From [Phialemoniopsis] sp. UDSM-2020 (lineage: Eukaryota > Ascomycota > Sordariomycetes > Thyridiales > Thyridiaceae), in contig JAEILZ010000004.1 in assembly GCA_018873225.1 (NCBI GenBank), positions 2,542,001 through 2,606,000 on the forward strand: a DNA stretch of 64,000 nucleotides, in the 5' to 3' direction. Made by a program: the position numbers and the translations under genes. A model generated the notes under the pieces. The model had not been told where the DNA came from. It was given only the letters and a program-made list of their open reading frames with translations, and did not search any database. Position 1 is the first letter of the stretch. Every line of letters begins with the position of its first letter. Below are positions 1 to 9,051 of this stretch, in pieces.

Positions 1-555
1 CTCACTCCCTACGTCGACGGTCGAGACCTTCGCGGGCCGGTTGTCATATCCCACATTTTCCTCTTAATCGGATGCGCCATACCACTCTGGCTGTCAATGG
101 GCTCCCTTCCGCGTACCGGCATAGGTGCTCTGGAAGGCTGGAGCGTCCCCACTCGCGATGTTAGTATGGTGTCCGGCGTTATCTGTGTCGGTCTCGGCGA
201 TGCAGCTGCCTCACTGATAGGCCGGCGGTGGGGTCATCGCAAGTGGCTTTGGGGAGGTGGCAAGAGCCTTGAAGGAAGCGTAGCCTTTGCCGCGGCCGTC
301 TTCGTCGGTCTGAGCGCTGCGGCGGTCTGGGTACGCATAGGCGGCTGGCCTGTCACCGACGAACCCCTTACCATGTCTGTCACTGCTCCCTCGGCTTGGT
401 CCAAGCTTGCACACTGGGACTGGATGCGGACGGCGCGGAACGCCGGCGTCTGTGCCTCGGTGGCAAGCCTTACGGAGGCGGTGCTGACGGGCGGAAACGA
501 CAACGTTGTAGTCCCAGTAATGCTATGGACATGCGTGAAGAGCCTGGGGCTATGA
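1..555 (+). CDS. SEC59: Dolichol kinase, C-terminal part (5' end outside window)
   Basis: The reading frame is open from base 1 and stops at 553-555, leaving the last 184 residues of a longer protein. Dolichol kinase is an ER multi-membrane-spanning enzyme that uses CTP to phosphorylate dolichol, supplying the lipid carrier for N-glycosylation, O-mannosylation and GPI anchors. The segment GLGDAAASLIGRRWGHRKW followed by GGKSLEGS is the conserved C-terminal signature shared by dolichol and phytol kinases (CTP/metal site). Hydrophobic segments flank it (VVISHIFLLIGCAIPLWLSM; SVAFAAAVFVGLSAAAVWV). No intron is needed in this part. It converges on ORC2 with about 300 bp between the stops. The family call is firm; the N-terminus cannot be judged. 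Confidence 0.9.
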   Translation, partial: LTPYVDGRDLRGPVVISHIFLLIGCAIPLWLSMGSLPRTGIGALEGWSVPTRDVSMVSGVICVGLGDAAASLIGRRWGHRKWLWGGGKSLEGSVAFAAAVFVGLSAAAVWVRIGGWPVTDEPLTMSVTAPSAWSKLAHWDWMRTARNAGVCASVASLTEAVLTGGNDNVVVPVMLWTCVKSLGL

Positions 556-861
556 GATTTGTCTTTTTTCTTCATTCGGAACGGCATTATGAGATGACTC
601 CGGGTTATGGCCTTTATGAATAGCAGATATGACTGTAATGTAGAAGCGGGCGGCCAAGTGCCGGCCCCTGACTGGGGTTAGACGCGCGGAACTTTGCGCG
701 CAAAAGCAAACTTCACGAGGCCGACGTGAAGAGCTATTACATGGCGTTTAGAGGCCGCAAAAGTCATGAAATGAATAGACATAATATTTGAGTCTTTGAT
801 TGTACTGAGCAAGTTCTAGATGCTGATGCAATATGCTTTTTGTACGTCTATCGCTATTCAT
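556..861. other. Convergent 3' intergenic region, dolichol kinase / ORC2
   Basis: 306 bp between two stop codons that face each other. It should hold the 3' UTRs and poly(A) signals of both genes. An AT-rich part around 770-850 fits 3' processing. No coding frame or repeat seen. Confidence 0.6.
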
Positions 862-2618
862 TTACGTCGTCAGGTCTTCCAATATGGCCTCGAGCTCCTC
901 TTTGCGGAAAGGTAGACTCAGTAATTCTGTGCCCAGGATATCTTTCCTGCTCGTGATCATCTGATGGTCGTGAAATCTGAAACAATTCTGTTAGCACGAG
1001 AATCATCTAGCGGACCTTTTCTCCTCGAGACTTACTCTTTCAGCAGCGTCCGGAAGGCCATCTCGGAGCTGCAGATGAATTCCTCCACGGCCTTGTTGTA
1101 TAGCATCCTATACTCGACGCCGGGACCTTCGCCACCGCCCGCGGCGACCTCGCCGCCCTCGTCCATGGCGATGAGCACCTCGCCGACGAGCAGGCGGAAC
1201 AGGTTCTTTGCGTTCTCGGGCAGACTGCGCAGGACGAAGGCGACGCCGTCCTTGCCGCCGACGCGCCGCGTGTTGCGGCCCAGCAGCTCGTGGACGTCGT
1301 CGACGACGTCGAGCTCGGCCGTGAAGGGCGCGAAAGTGGTGCAGTCGTGGAAGGCGAAGTTGAAGGCCGAGCGCAGGCCCGAGTCCCACAAGAGGGGAAA
1401 ATCGGGCGTGTCGGCGGAGCAGACGAGGCGGATGCGCGGGTGGGAGGCCAGCTGCGCGAGGACGGACTGGATGGCGGTCTTGCGTAAGGGGGCGGCGTCG
1501 AGGGAGTTGAGGATTAGGGTGAGCTTAGTGTCGTCTTCTGCTGAGGCGAGTAGGGAGAGGAAGTTCTGGAGCATGGTGACGGGGTTGGAAGTGGGTAGGC
1601 GGTAGGTAGAGTCCACGGCGCGGCCGAGTGTGGTGAGGATCTCGCGGATAGAGGTCGTCCGGACGTAGCCGTTTATAATGACGATCTTGTGCCGGTCTTG
1701 AGCCTCTTGATCTTGTATCCTGTCGAACAGGCGCGAAGCAAAGCGGTGTAGTAGCGGTCGCTTGGAACCATAGCCGTATAGGCAGACCGCGAAGCCCTGA
1801 TCCAACTCAAATTCCCACTGTGGGAAAGACTGCGCGTGAAGTGACTGGAGAAACTCGACGTCCTCCTGATGATGCTCCGTCACCTTTCCGTCCCGAAGGA
1901 TGGAGAAATACTCGTCGTGTGACAAGAGGTTCAGAGACGACAAGGTGTTGGCCGACGTCTTGGCCAGGCCTGGCTTGTTCTGAAAGAAGTAGAGCTCGTG
2001 CGGAGGAAGGTCTCCCGGTGGTGTTGGTGATCTCACTCGGTTCTTCGACCCCTTTGGTCGGCCCCGAGGCCGTTTGGTAGGAGTAGCTGCCACAATTTCT
2101 CCTTCTTGGATTTCCGCAGCCAGTATTTGCTCCTCATCATCCTCCGCCTCCTCTTCCTCGTCGCTAGACTCGAATATCGCCCTTGCGACGCCCTCATCGC
2201 CGGCTTCCTCGTCACTGATGTCGCCGGCGACAACGCGGTCGATGAGAGCCCGAGCACTCTTCCTCCGCGCTGACCGGTCAGCACCTCCGGTACGCCGACT
2301 AGGTGTTCCACGTCCATTGACCCCATTGGCCTTGACGGGTGTCTCAAAGAGTCCCCCTTTCCTTCCAGACTTTGCTGGCAACCCTGCAGCGCTCCCAGGA
2401 GTCTGCGAGCCATCTTTCTTGGGCCTTCCTCGCTTCTTGGGGGTCATCTCGATCTCGTCGGCCGTGTGCTTCCCGTTCACGTCCCCATTTGTTGCGGTAT
2501 CGACGGGGGCTTTGGAGGTTCGTCGGCGTTTCGAGGGGGTAAGCTCGAGGTGGTTTTCAGCCTCATCGACTCCGTTTGCGACGGCGCCATCTTCCTTCCT
2601 TCGTTTCAGTCGAACCAT
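862..2618 (-). CDS. ORC2: Origin recognition complex subunit 2
   Basis: Two exons: 2618-1036 and 976-862, joined across a 59-bp intron (donor GTAAGT at 1035-1030, acceptor TTTCAG ending at 977), giving 565 residues. ORC2 is a core subunit of the six-protein complex that marks replication origins and helps load MCM. The N-terminal third is basic and low-complexity, with two AT-hook-like motifs (KKRGRPKK and RPRGRPKG), an acidic stretch and many Ser/Thr-Pro sites, suiting a chromatin-bound, CDK-regulated protein. The ORC2 domain follows: CLYGYGSKRPLLHRFA, HKIVIINGYV, LILNSLDAAPLR, PLLWD and FHDCTTFAPF. The short second exon supplies the conserved end FHDHQMITSRKDILGTELL. Without splicing the protein would stop early at LLKE, so the second exon is needed. 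Start is the first ATG. The gene is divergent from GEP4. Confidence 0.93.
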
Positions 2619-3091
2619 GATGGCTTCTGAAGTTGAGAGCCTCGGGGATGATTCCTTCGTGTGGAATGGAGCTTTCCCGGGATGCTCTCTACCAAAGTCG
2701 AATTATGCGCCACCAAGACAAGATGTGGTTACTTTATCTTTTGCAGCTCGAAACTTCACCAACCAAGTCGCGATCTGGCGCGTCAGTGAAGCCAATTAAG
2801 CCAATTCTTGGACTTAGGTAGTGGATACGCAGGGATAATAGGCGGCACGGACCATCCCTTTAGGCGTTAGCGCCCACTGCAGATGCACTTTCCAAGACAC
2901 TGTCCCACTTCCAGGTACCACTCACAAGCTGCTGTGAGAGCCTCACTATCAATGTCGCCATCCTTGCACTTCACTCCTCTGTACTATATTCATTGCCTTC
3001 AAGCCCAACACTCTATTGTGAACGGGGAAAAACTCGACAGGTCCAAGGCAGTAGTACCAGATCCCGGAATCTTCGCAGCCTTGCCCCGAAA
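2619..3091. promoter_or_regulatory. Shared divergent promoter region ORC2 / GEP4
   Basis: 473 bp between the start codons of two divergently transcribed genes, so it must carry both promoters and 5' leaders. I see no clear TATA box, which is usual for housekeeping genes. No conserved motif can be assigned by eye. Confidence 0.5.
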
Positions 3092-3847
3092 ATGAATCTC
3101 AATCTTTCCGGCTCACTCAACATCTTCAGGCTCTTGGCCAAGCCCTCACTATGCTTGCCTCATGCAACAGTCTCCACCTTCAATGACCTACCTATTCCCC
3201 TGGACAAAGCCTTTGAGAAGCGATGGAAAAAGCCGAGCATCAAAGCAGTCGTGCTAGATAAAGATGACTGCTTTGCCTACCCTGACGCCAGCGAGATACA
3301 TCCCCCTTACAAGGTATGAAATACCAAGGGCTTTTCGGGGTTTCTCAAGCTGATCTCTGATCTAGGAACACTTTGCTGCCCTGAGGCAAGCATACCCGGG
3401 CCACCAGTTGATCATCGTTTCCAACACCGCCGGAGCTTTGAGCCACGACAAAAACAGAAAATTAGCCTCGGAGGTGGAAAGAGCTACCGGTGTCACCGTT
3501 CTATCCCATGCCACCAAGAAGCCTGGATGTGGCAACGAGATCATGGAGTACTTCAAGTCACATCCCGAGGCCGGAGTCACTCATCCGTCACAGATCGCAG
3601 TCATTGGAGATCGGCTTGCGACAGACATGATGCTGGCAAACACGATGGGCAGCTGGGGGTTGTGGGTCAAGGACGGTGTGGTGCCGTTGCAACAGAAGAG
3701 CATTGTGAGTCGCTCAGTATACTTACTCACCGTTCGTCTCGACATGACTGACAGCGATGCTAGTTTGTAAAAACGGAACAGAGACTTGCGTCTTATTTCC
3801 AGTCACGAGGATACTCCCCAGAAGAACCACTCAACCCCTTTGAGTGA
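3092..3847 (+). CDS. GEP4: Mitochondrial phosphatidylglycerophosphate phosphatase (HAD family)
   Basis: Three exons, 3092-3313, 3366-3704 and 3764-3847, give 214 residues. Gep4 dephosphorylates phosphatidylglycerophosphate to phosphatidylglycerol on the matrix side of the inner mitochondrial membrane, a committed step of cardiolipin synthesis. Visible HAD motifs: VVLDKDDCFAYP (motif I, D-x-D with nucleophile Asp), IIVSNTAG (motif II), the lysine in THATKKP-like context (SHATKKPGCGNEI, motif III) and IGDRLATD (motif IV). The N-terminus (MNLNLSGSLNIFRLLAKPSL) is conserved in fungal Gep4 and acts as the mitochondrial/membrane segment. The ATG at 3092 is chosen because it opens this conserved start; an upstream in-frame extension from about 2993 looks like leader. 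Donors are GTATGA and GTGAGT. Length matches the family. Confidence 0.93.
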
Positions 3848-4489
3848 ACACTGCATAATTTGACACTACGACTGTCACTCCGCCATAATTTTGAGAGAGC
3901 AGTACATCTCGGTATTCTGTATTATTCCTACTGCCATCTGGTCTACATAGAACGCCGTCTGCTGGGAACATTCATATGTTGCCATTCCTATCGGCTACTC
4001 CGGGGCTCGTACTTGTGTCGTCAGCGTCATTGGAAGACGGTTCAATTGACCATCCTACTACCAACAGCATCTATATTGTTTGTTTGTAAATCAACAATGT
4101 TTGATTTGGGCAGCTTCGACTGTCCTGGGAGCTTGTAAGAGTAGCTATCTTGTCTGGGGAGCCCAATGAAGACCTTCGGACGCTGTACATAGACTGTACT
4201 TGCCTTTGAGAAGGCCCCTATTCAGCATCCTAAGAGATGCCTTATCTGTCTATTGTACGTGTGCTCTGACACGACTATCACTGCTATTGTTCTGGCTTGG
4301 ATAGACTTCCCGTACACCCAAACGACTGTGAATTGTAGAGCCTGAGAGAAGTTTGGATGAATAGACCCGCTAGGCTGCTGTCATGATAAGCTTGTTCTGT
4401 ACGACTCGTCCACATCCTCAACGTTGTTGTTTCTGTCCCTCTCGTGACCTGACGCTGCGGTCCCCCTACCATCCTCCCCCCTTCCTGGG

Positions 4490-4498
4490 TATTTAAAG
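4490..4498 (+). promoter_or_regulatory. TATA-like element upstream of the SANT-like gene
   Basis: TATTTAAAG lies about 380 bp before the ATG at 4873. If used, transcription would start near 4520 and give a leader of about 350 nt. Assigned by sequence and position only. Confidence 0.4.
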
Positions 4499-4784
4499 AC
4501 TGCATCTTCTCTCCAACAACCACCCGTCCTTCCCAGCTTCCAACAATCCTCTCTCGCACGACGATCAATCACCGTTGCACAGCACCCCCAGCAATCTTTC
4601 TGCTCTGTCAAGGCGCTTTCTGTCTCTTCAAAGAATCTGCCGAGGCACTCGACCATCTCCTAATCAATTTCGCTCGTGATAAAATCTTATCACGGGCGAT
4701 TCATTTCGCTGTCGGCACATCTCCAAGCTTGTAGCTTTCGCAGTCGATTGCCTCTCCGCCTTTTCAACCTATCCTTCTACACCA

Positions 4785-4852
4785 CTTCATCTTCTGCTCT
4801 CTGTTCCTCTCTCTTCCTCTCTATCCCCTACTCTCTCTTCTTCTCCAGCACA
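4785..4852 (+). promoter_or_regulatory. Pyrimidine-rich 5' leader tract
   Basis: A run of CT-rich sequence (TCTTCTGCTCTCTGTTCCTC and continuing) immediately before the start codon at 4873. CT tracts just upstream of coding starts are common near transcription starts and leaders of filamentous fungal genes. Confidence 0.5.
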
Positions 4853-4872
4853 GCCTCGGCTTCCTCGTCAAA

Positions 4873-6146
4873 ATGGGTGGGAAGGTCTGGACCATCAAGG
4901 AAGAGGAGGTCTTCTGGACCAAGATTGTGCCCAAGTCGGCGAAGGGCCTCGAGATCAGCCGGACCTATGACCCGAAAACCTGGGGCGAGCTGGCCACAGA
5001 GATGCAGAGGCTCATGGGTAATGAGTCCCGGCGGGAGTATAAGGACCTCCAAATGTGTAAGTTGTTGCTTGGACCCCTTCTTCTGTGTTACAAAGCTCAC
5101 TCGATTCCAGTCGAGCATTACTTTCATAATGCAATGTGCAAGGGAAAGCCGTACTCGCCCAATGCCGCGAAGTGGGCTCATCCGTATCGAATCAAGGCTG
5201 GTAAGCAGTGTCCAATATTCTTTCTCGGGTCCTCCAGTACAAGCGGGAGGTGTATTGACTCTTGACAATAGGTCTTCTAGATCGGGATGAGATGGAGGCC
5301 GAGGCCAAGAAAGAGGAGCTCAGGGCCCAGAGGAAGAAGGAGAAGCAAGAGAAGCGAGGTGCAGCTCATAAGGCTTCCGTACAGGGAACTCCCAAACAGA
5401 GCGACACCCGTACCACCCCCCACAGAGCTGCTGCTCCGACTGAGCAACTCGGCGCGCCTGCTCAGCTTACTCCTACGAATAGGTCTCAGAGACGGCAATA
5501 CCCACAACAGCCAGCTGCTCACCGACAGCAACTCTACTACCCGAGCCAGCCGGTAACCCAGACAGTAACCCAGCCGGCCGGCCAACAAATGGGATATCAA
5601 CAGCCTGCCACTACTTCTGCCCCATATGGTTCCACTGGGGTTGTCAATACCACGTACGCAACTCCCGGCCAGATCAACGCCTACAATGGGCCTTCTATGT
5701 GGCAGGGGTTCAATATCGATCCTCGGTTTGGCAACCAAGCTCCCAACACTCTAGAGCCGCCTGTCCGGTCAACTGCATCGGTCGACAACCGGAGCATGGT
5801 TGGAGGTGACCAGGGTTTCCAGCAGCAATGGTCGATGTACAGTCACCATTACGGCCAACAGCAGTACGCTCAGCAGCACGCCCAGACTTCTACGGATCCC
5901 TTCTCAGGCTACTACAATAGTCACCAGCAACTGCAGACCCAGACATCAATACCCTCCTCGACAGCATCCACCTGGGGTTCGGGGTTTACATCTGCCGCCG
6001 GCAGCAGCCAGACCTCGCCCATGAACTCAAGACCAGAGACTCCCCAAGACTCGTGGGGGATGATGAACTTTCCCGGTTCAGGCGCAGAGAACTCCAATTT
6101 GGAGGACTATTACCACTGGGATGACCCGAATGCTCTTGCCGAGTAG
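4873..6146 (+). CDS. Unrecognised SANT/Myb-like, Gln/Pro-rich protein
   Basis: Three exons, 4873-5056, 5111-5200 and 5272-6146, give 382 residues. I do not recognise a named family. The first 90 residues are well structured and Trp-rich: MGGKVWTIKEEEVFWTKIVP, then TWGELATEMQRLMG, then YKDLQMFEHYFHNAMCKGKP and AAKWAHPYRI. The spacing of W and acidic residues in VWTIKEEEVFW resembles the first helix of a Myb/SANT or trihelix fold. A highly charged coiled-coil-like stretch follows (about 95-120, EAEAKKEELRAQRKKEKQEK), then about 260 residues rich in Gln, Pro, Ser, Thr, Tyr, typical of disordered activation domains. A nuclear regulator is an inference. Both introns are needed to keep the frame (donors GTAAGT and GTAAGC). 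The start has a good context (AAAATGG) and follows a CT-rich leader. Confidence 0.8.
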
Positions 6147-6914
6147 GACGATATCAGCCAAGCCGCATGGGCTGGCAATTCGCCTACTTGTACGTTTATA
6201 GGGACAGGTTGTACATAAAACTCAGTCCATGGGCATTAAAAAGTAGGGGAGAACCGGGAGGGGAACGATGGACTTTTAGAGGTCGGTCTTGAGAGGATGT
6301 ACTCTTCACAAGAAGACCGGGCTGAATTATCCTTACCGGGAACTGAATAATCCACCTCTAAAGGCTTTCACGGTAGGCAGGGGGATAAGGTTAGTTCACC
6401 TTTCAGTTAGATTTTCTAGTACTAAATACGATGAGTTAAACAATGCATAGAGGACTCAGTGGTGATAATCCGGTCTTACTGTGACATGGGTATGGGATGT
6501 CTGGTGGCTTGTTGCGAAGAGTTCACACTGCTATTTAATTTTCTTTCTGACCTTCTTCTGTTTTCATTCATGCACAGAGTACTATTATACCTGTTCTTGT
6601 GTTTGAAAAGTTGATTACTGACAGGCAGGTCTTTAGCAGGACTCAGAGGACTCAAGGCTCCTAAAGTAAACGTTACACCCCCCACAAAACACTGGCAAAA
6701 CACTGGCAAAACACTGGCAAACCACCTAAGCTTTCAACTCCAACACTCACTCATACAAACAACAATATGATCTGGGTAAATGCCACATCTTGCCTGTCAG
6801 CGGGGTAATCAGCATCCAAAATCAGCAACAGATGGGCTTATGCAACCTTCATTCACATTGCAATCCTACAATTGACCCGTTGTTAACACGTCTTCGGGGT
6901 GATCATCCTTTACA
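6147..6914. other. Intergenic, contains an 11-bp minisatellite
   Basis: 768 bp between tandem genes. It holds the 3' UTR of the upstream gene, AT-rich sequence around 6400-6620, and a short tandem repeat at 6686-6718. No coding frame with recognisable content. Confidence 0.6.
6686..6718 (+). repeat. Tandem repeat, 3 perfect copies of an 11-bp unit
   Basis: The unit AAAACACTGGC occurs at 6686-6696, 6697-6707 and 6708-6718, followed by a partial copy. It lies about 200 bp before the start codon of the CutC-like gene, in its presumed promoter. Confidence 0.9.
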
Positions 6915-7727
6915 ATGGCTCCATCAGTCGCATTCCTGCCATTGGAGATTCCAACATTTTCGGCAGGCGCATCAGACGATGCGGCGTCGCTCGGCGCTTC
7001 CCGGATAGAGCTCTCCGCGCCAGGTTCTTACCCTGCCGGAGGTCTCACCCCACGCCCCGCCGATCTCCCCGCCTCCGCCGCAACCCTCCCGGTGCCCTTT
7101 CGGATCATGATCCGGCCAAGGGGAGCCGCAGAGAACCAACAGGACTTCATATACTCGGATGCCGAGTTTAACGCCATGAAGGACGCAATCCAGGAATTCA
7201 AGGCTAGCAGGCTGCTGAACGCTCAACGAGGAGACGGCTTTGTCTTTGGCATTGTCACGAGTAGCGACAGGGGTGTTGTTGTGGACGAAGAGCGGTGCTC
7301 GGAGTTGGTTGATCTGGCAAAGCCTAATGGGTGTACCTACCACCGGGCCTTTGATGATGTGCTCGACTCTGCCGGCCCCGGAGCCGAAGCCAGAGCCCTG
7401 GACTCGGTCATTAAGTGCGGCTTCGATGCAATTCTCACCTCGGGGGGCAAGGGTAACGCCATCAGCAACCAGAATACACTGCGAAACGTCATACAAACGG
7501 CCAATGGGAAGATCCAGATCATCGTGGGCGGAGGTGTTCGAAGTGGAAATGTCGTGGGGTTGGCGGAGGGCATCATATTCAAGTCTGTGGGCAGGCTTAC
7601 ACCAGGCGACGTCTGGTTTCACTCGTCATGTCTGACTTCAAGGAGCAAGGGACTTGAAGAGCCGGACGAAGAGGAGCTAAAGAGCTTGGTACAACGGTTG
7701 CAGTCAATCGGACCTTTTCAGGAGTGA
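6915..7727 (+). CDS. cutC: CutC-family copper homeostasis protein
   Basis: A single exon of 270 residues. CutC is a TIM-barrel protein first linked to copper tolerance in bacteria and conserved to human; its biochemical activity is not established. Family signatures in order: LEIPTFSA and ASRIELSAPGSYPAGGLTP (about 12-45), PFRIMIRPRG (about 65), GFVFGIVT (about 110), CTYHRAFDDV (about 140), FDAILTSGGKG (about 175) and IQIIVGGGVRSGNV (about 205). The match covers the whole length of the family. Start is the first ATG in this frame that precedes the conserved first strand. The neighbours give no metal-related context. The family call is firm; a copper role is by family only. Confidence 0.9.
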   Translation: MAPSVAFLPLEIPTFSAGASDDAASLGASRIELSAPGSYPAGGLTPRPADLPASAATLPVPFRIMIRPRGAAENQQDFIYSDAEFNAMKDAIQEFKASRLLNAQRGDGFVFGIVTSSDRGVVVDEERCSELVDLAKPNGCTYHRAFDDVLDSAGPGAEARALDSVIKCGFDAILTSGGKGNAISNQNTLRNVIQTANGKIQIIVGGGVRSGNVVGLAEGIIFKSVGRLTPGDVWFHSSCLTSRSKGLEEPDEEELKSLVQRLQSIGPFQE

Positions 7728-9051
7728 TCAAAGGACCGATTCAAGATCAGTACACATCCACCTCTAGGGATATTTGCCCAGTACATCTCCGATATGGATC
7801 AAGGGCTGCTTAGTCTACACAAGGCACGGCTAGGACACCAAAACTTTCCTTCCGTTGACTTTTGTTTTCTAGTTTCCCCAAGCATCATCACTTTGGTCGT
7901 TCAGGTCAATGCAGTGAGCCTTCCGATGAAGTGCCTTGAAGGGAGCTCGGTCCTTACAGGCAATGACATTGGGCTTCAAAACGCCAAAATGGGTCATAAA
8001 ATACGACGATTGCATCCCTTCCAAATACATGGTTCTCCATATGCCCCAAGCTAGGAGGCTCGACTTTCGATCGTCTTGCGCCGGTCATTGATCTGGAATC
8101 TTCAGTCAAGCTGTTTCTTGAGTCCATCCTAAGGACATGTTGATTTACGTAAGAATCTTCCAGGCTTGAAGTATCTTACTGGTCCTTTCGTCGTCTTCTG
8201 CCAAGATTTTCTGAGGCTATTCACATGGAAATTGTTAGTGGAGGTGTTCGTCGCCGGCAAAATAGAAGTCGTTGGTACAGAAAAATGTCCGACCGGGTTC
8301 CAAGACTTGATCGACCCACGAACCCTTCCGGGTCAATGGGGTGGCTCCTCTTTTACTTTTATTTTGTCGACGATGTTTGTTAGTTGGAATCCTCCCTCTG
8401 GATAATGCTGTGGCATTTTCAAGAGATCGACAACCTCGCCATGTTGGCCATAGTCCGCTTGGGTTCTATCCTGCGACGCACTTCGCTTCTCGTCGGTGAA
8501 GACTCGCCATCATCATCGAGCTGTTTGGGGCGAAGCTGGTGCGAAAGATGGGGCCGTGCGAGGGGATTTGGAGACCCTGATATACAAGTACGTCGCGGCA
8601 CCCCGGGCTCTGAAGTTGCATTGTGAGGCTCTTGGCGCCGGTCACCCGCATGCAGCCTTACCCTTTGCAGAACCAAAGTGCATGTTCCTGCCTCCGAAAC
8701 GCGGAAACGGGTAGTGAGCTCAGTAGCCTACCTGCAAGCCTCGATGCATGTTGGTTACTGAGCTGTTATTCAGTACCCTTGCAATAAAGCCAAGTCCTTG
8801 GGGCTATGCAGTGTTGAGCGGTGGAAAAAGGCGACGATCTCGAAGGAATGGGGTGCTCAGACGACAACACCCAAGACGGGTGTATGGCGCGTCTCCACAG
8901 TCAATGGCACCTTCTCAGCTTTGCCATGAACTCGTCTGGTATTGACCCGATTCTTGGTACATAAGTAGCCTTGATCACGATAGGGCCCGGGGCGACGATG
9001 TTTCCCTGAACCCTCAGCTCGAGATCATCGTGGTCAGGCTGGTTTTCGATA
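7728..9051. other. Intergenic region, CutC to GMC oxidoreductase
   Basis: 1.3 kb with no recognisable gene on either strand. Short open frames (for example near 8166-8405 and 8419-8676) overlap one another and resemble no family. It presumably holds the CutC 3' UTR and the GMC promoter. Confidence 0.5.

Larger units (their letters stand above)
3848..4872. other. Intergenic: GEP4 3' end and promoter/leader of next gene
   Basis: About 1 kb with no gene. The first few hundred bases should be the GEP4 3' UTR. The second half carries a TATA-like element and a long pyrimidine-rich leader belonging to the gene starting at 4873. Confidence 0.6.

Noticed and set aside
964..1605. 213-codon frame opposite ORC2
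   Set aside because: Ser/Arg-rich shadow of the conserved ORC2 domain; the ORC2 reading explains the sequence.
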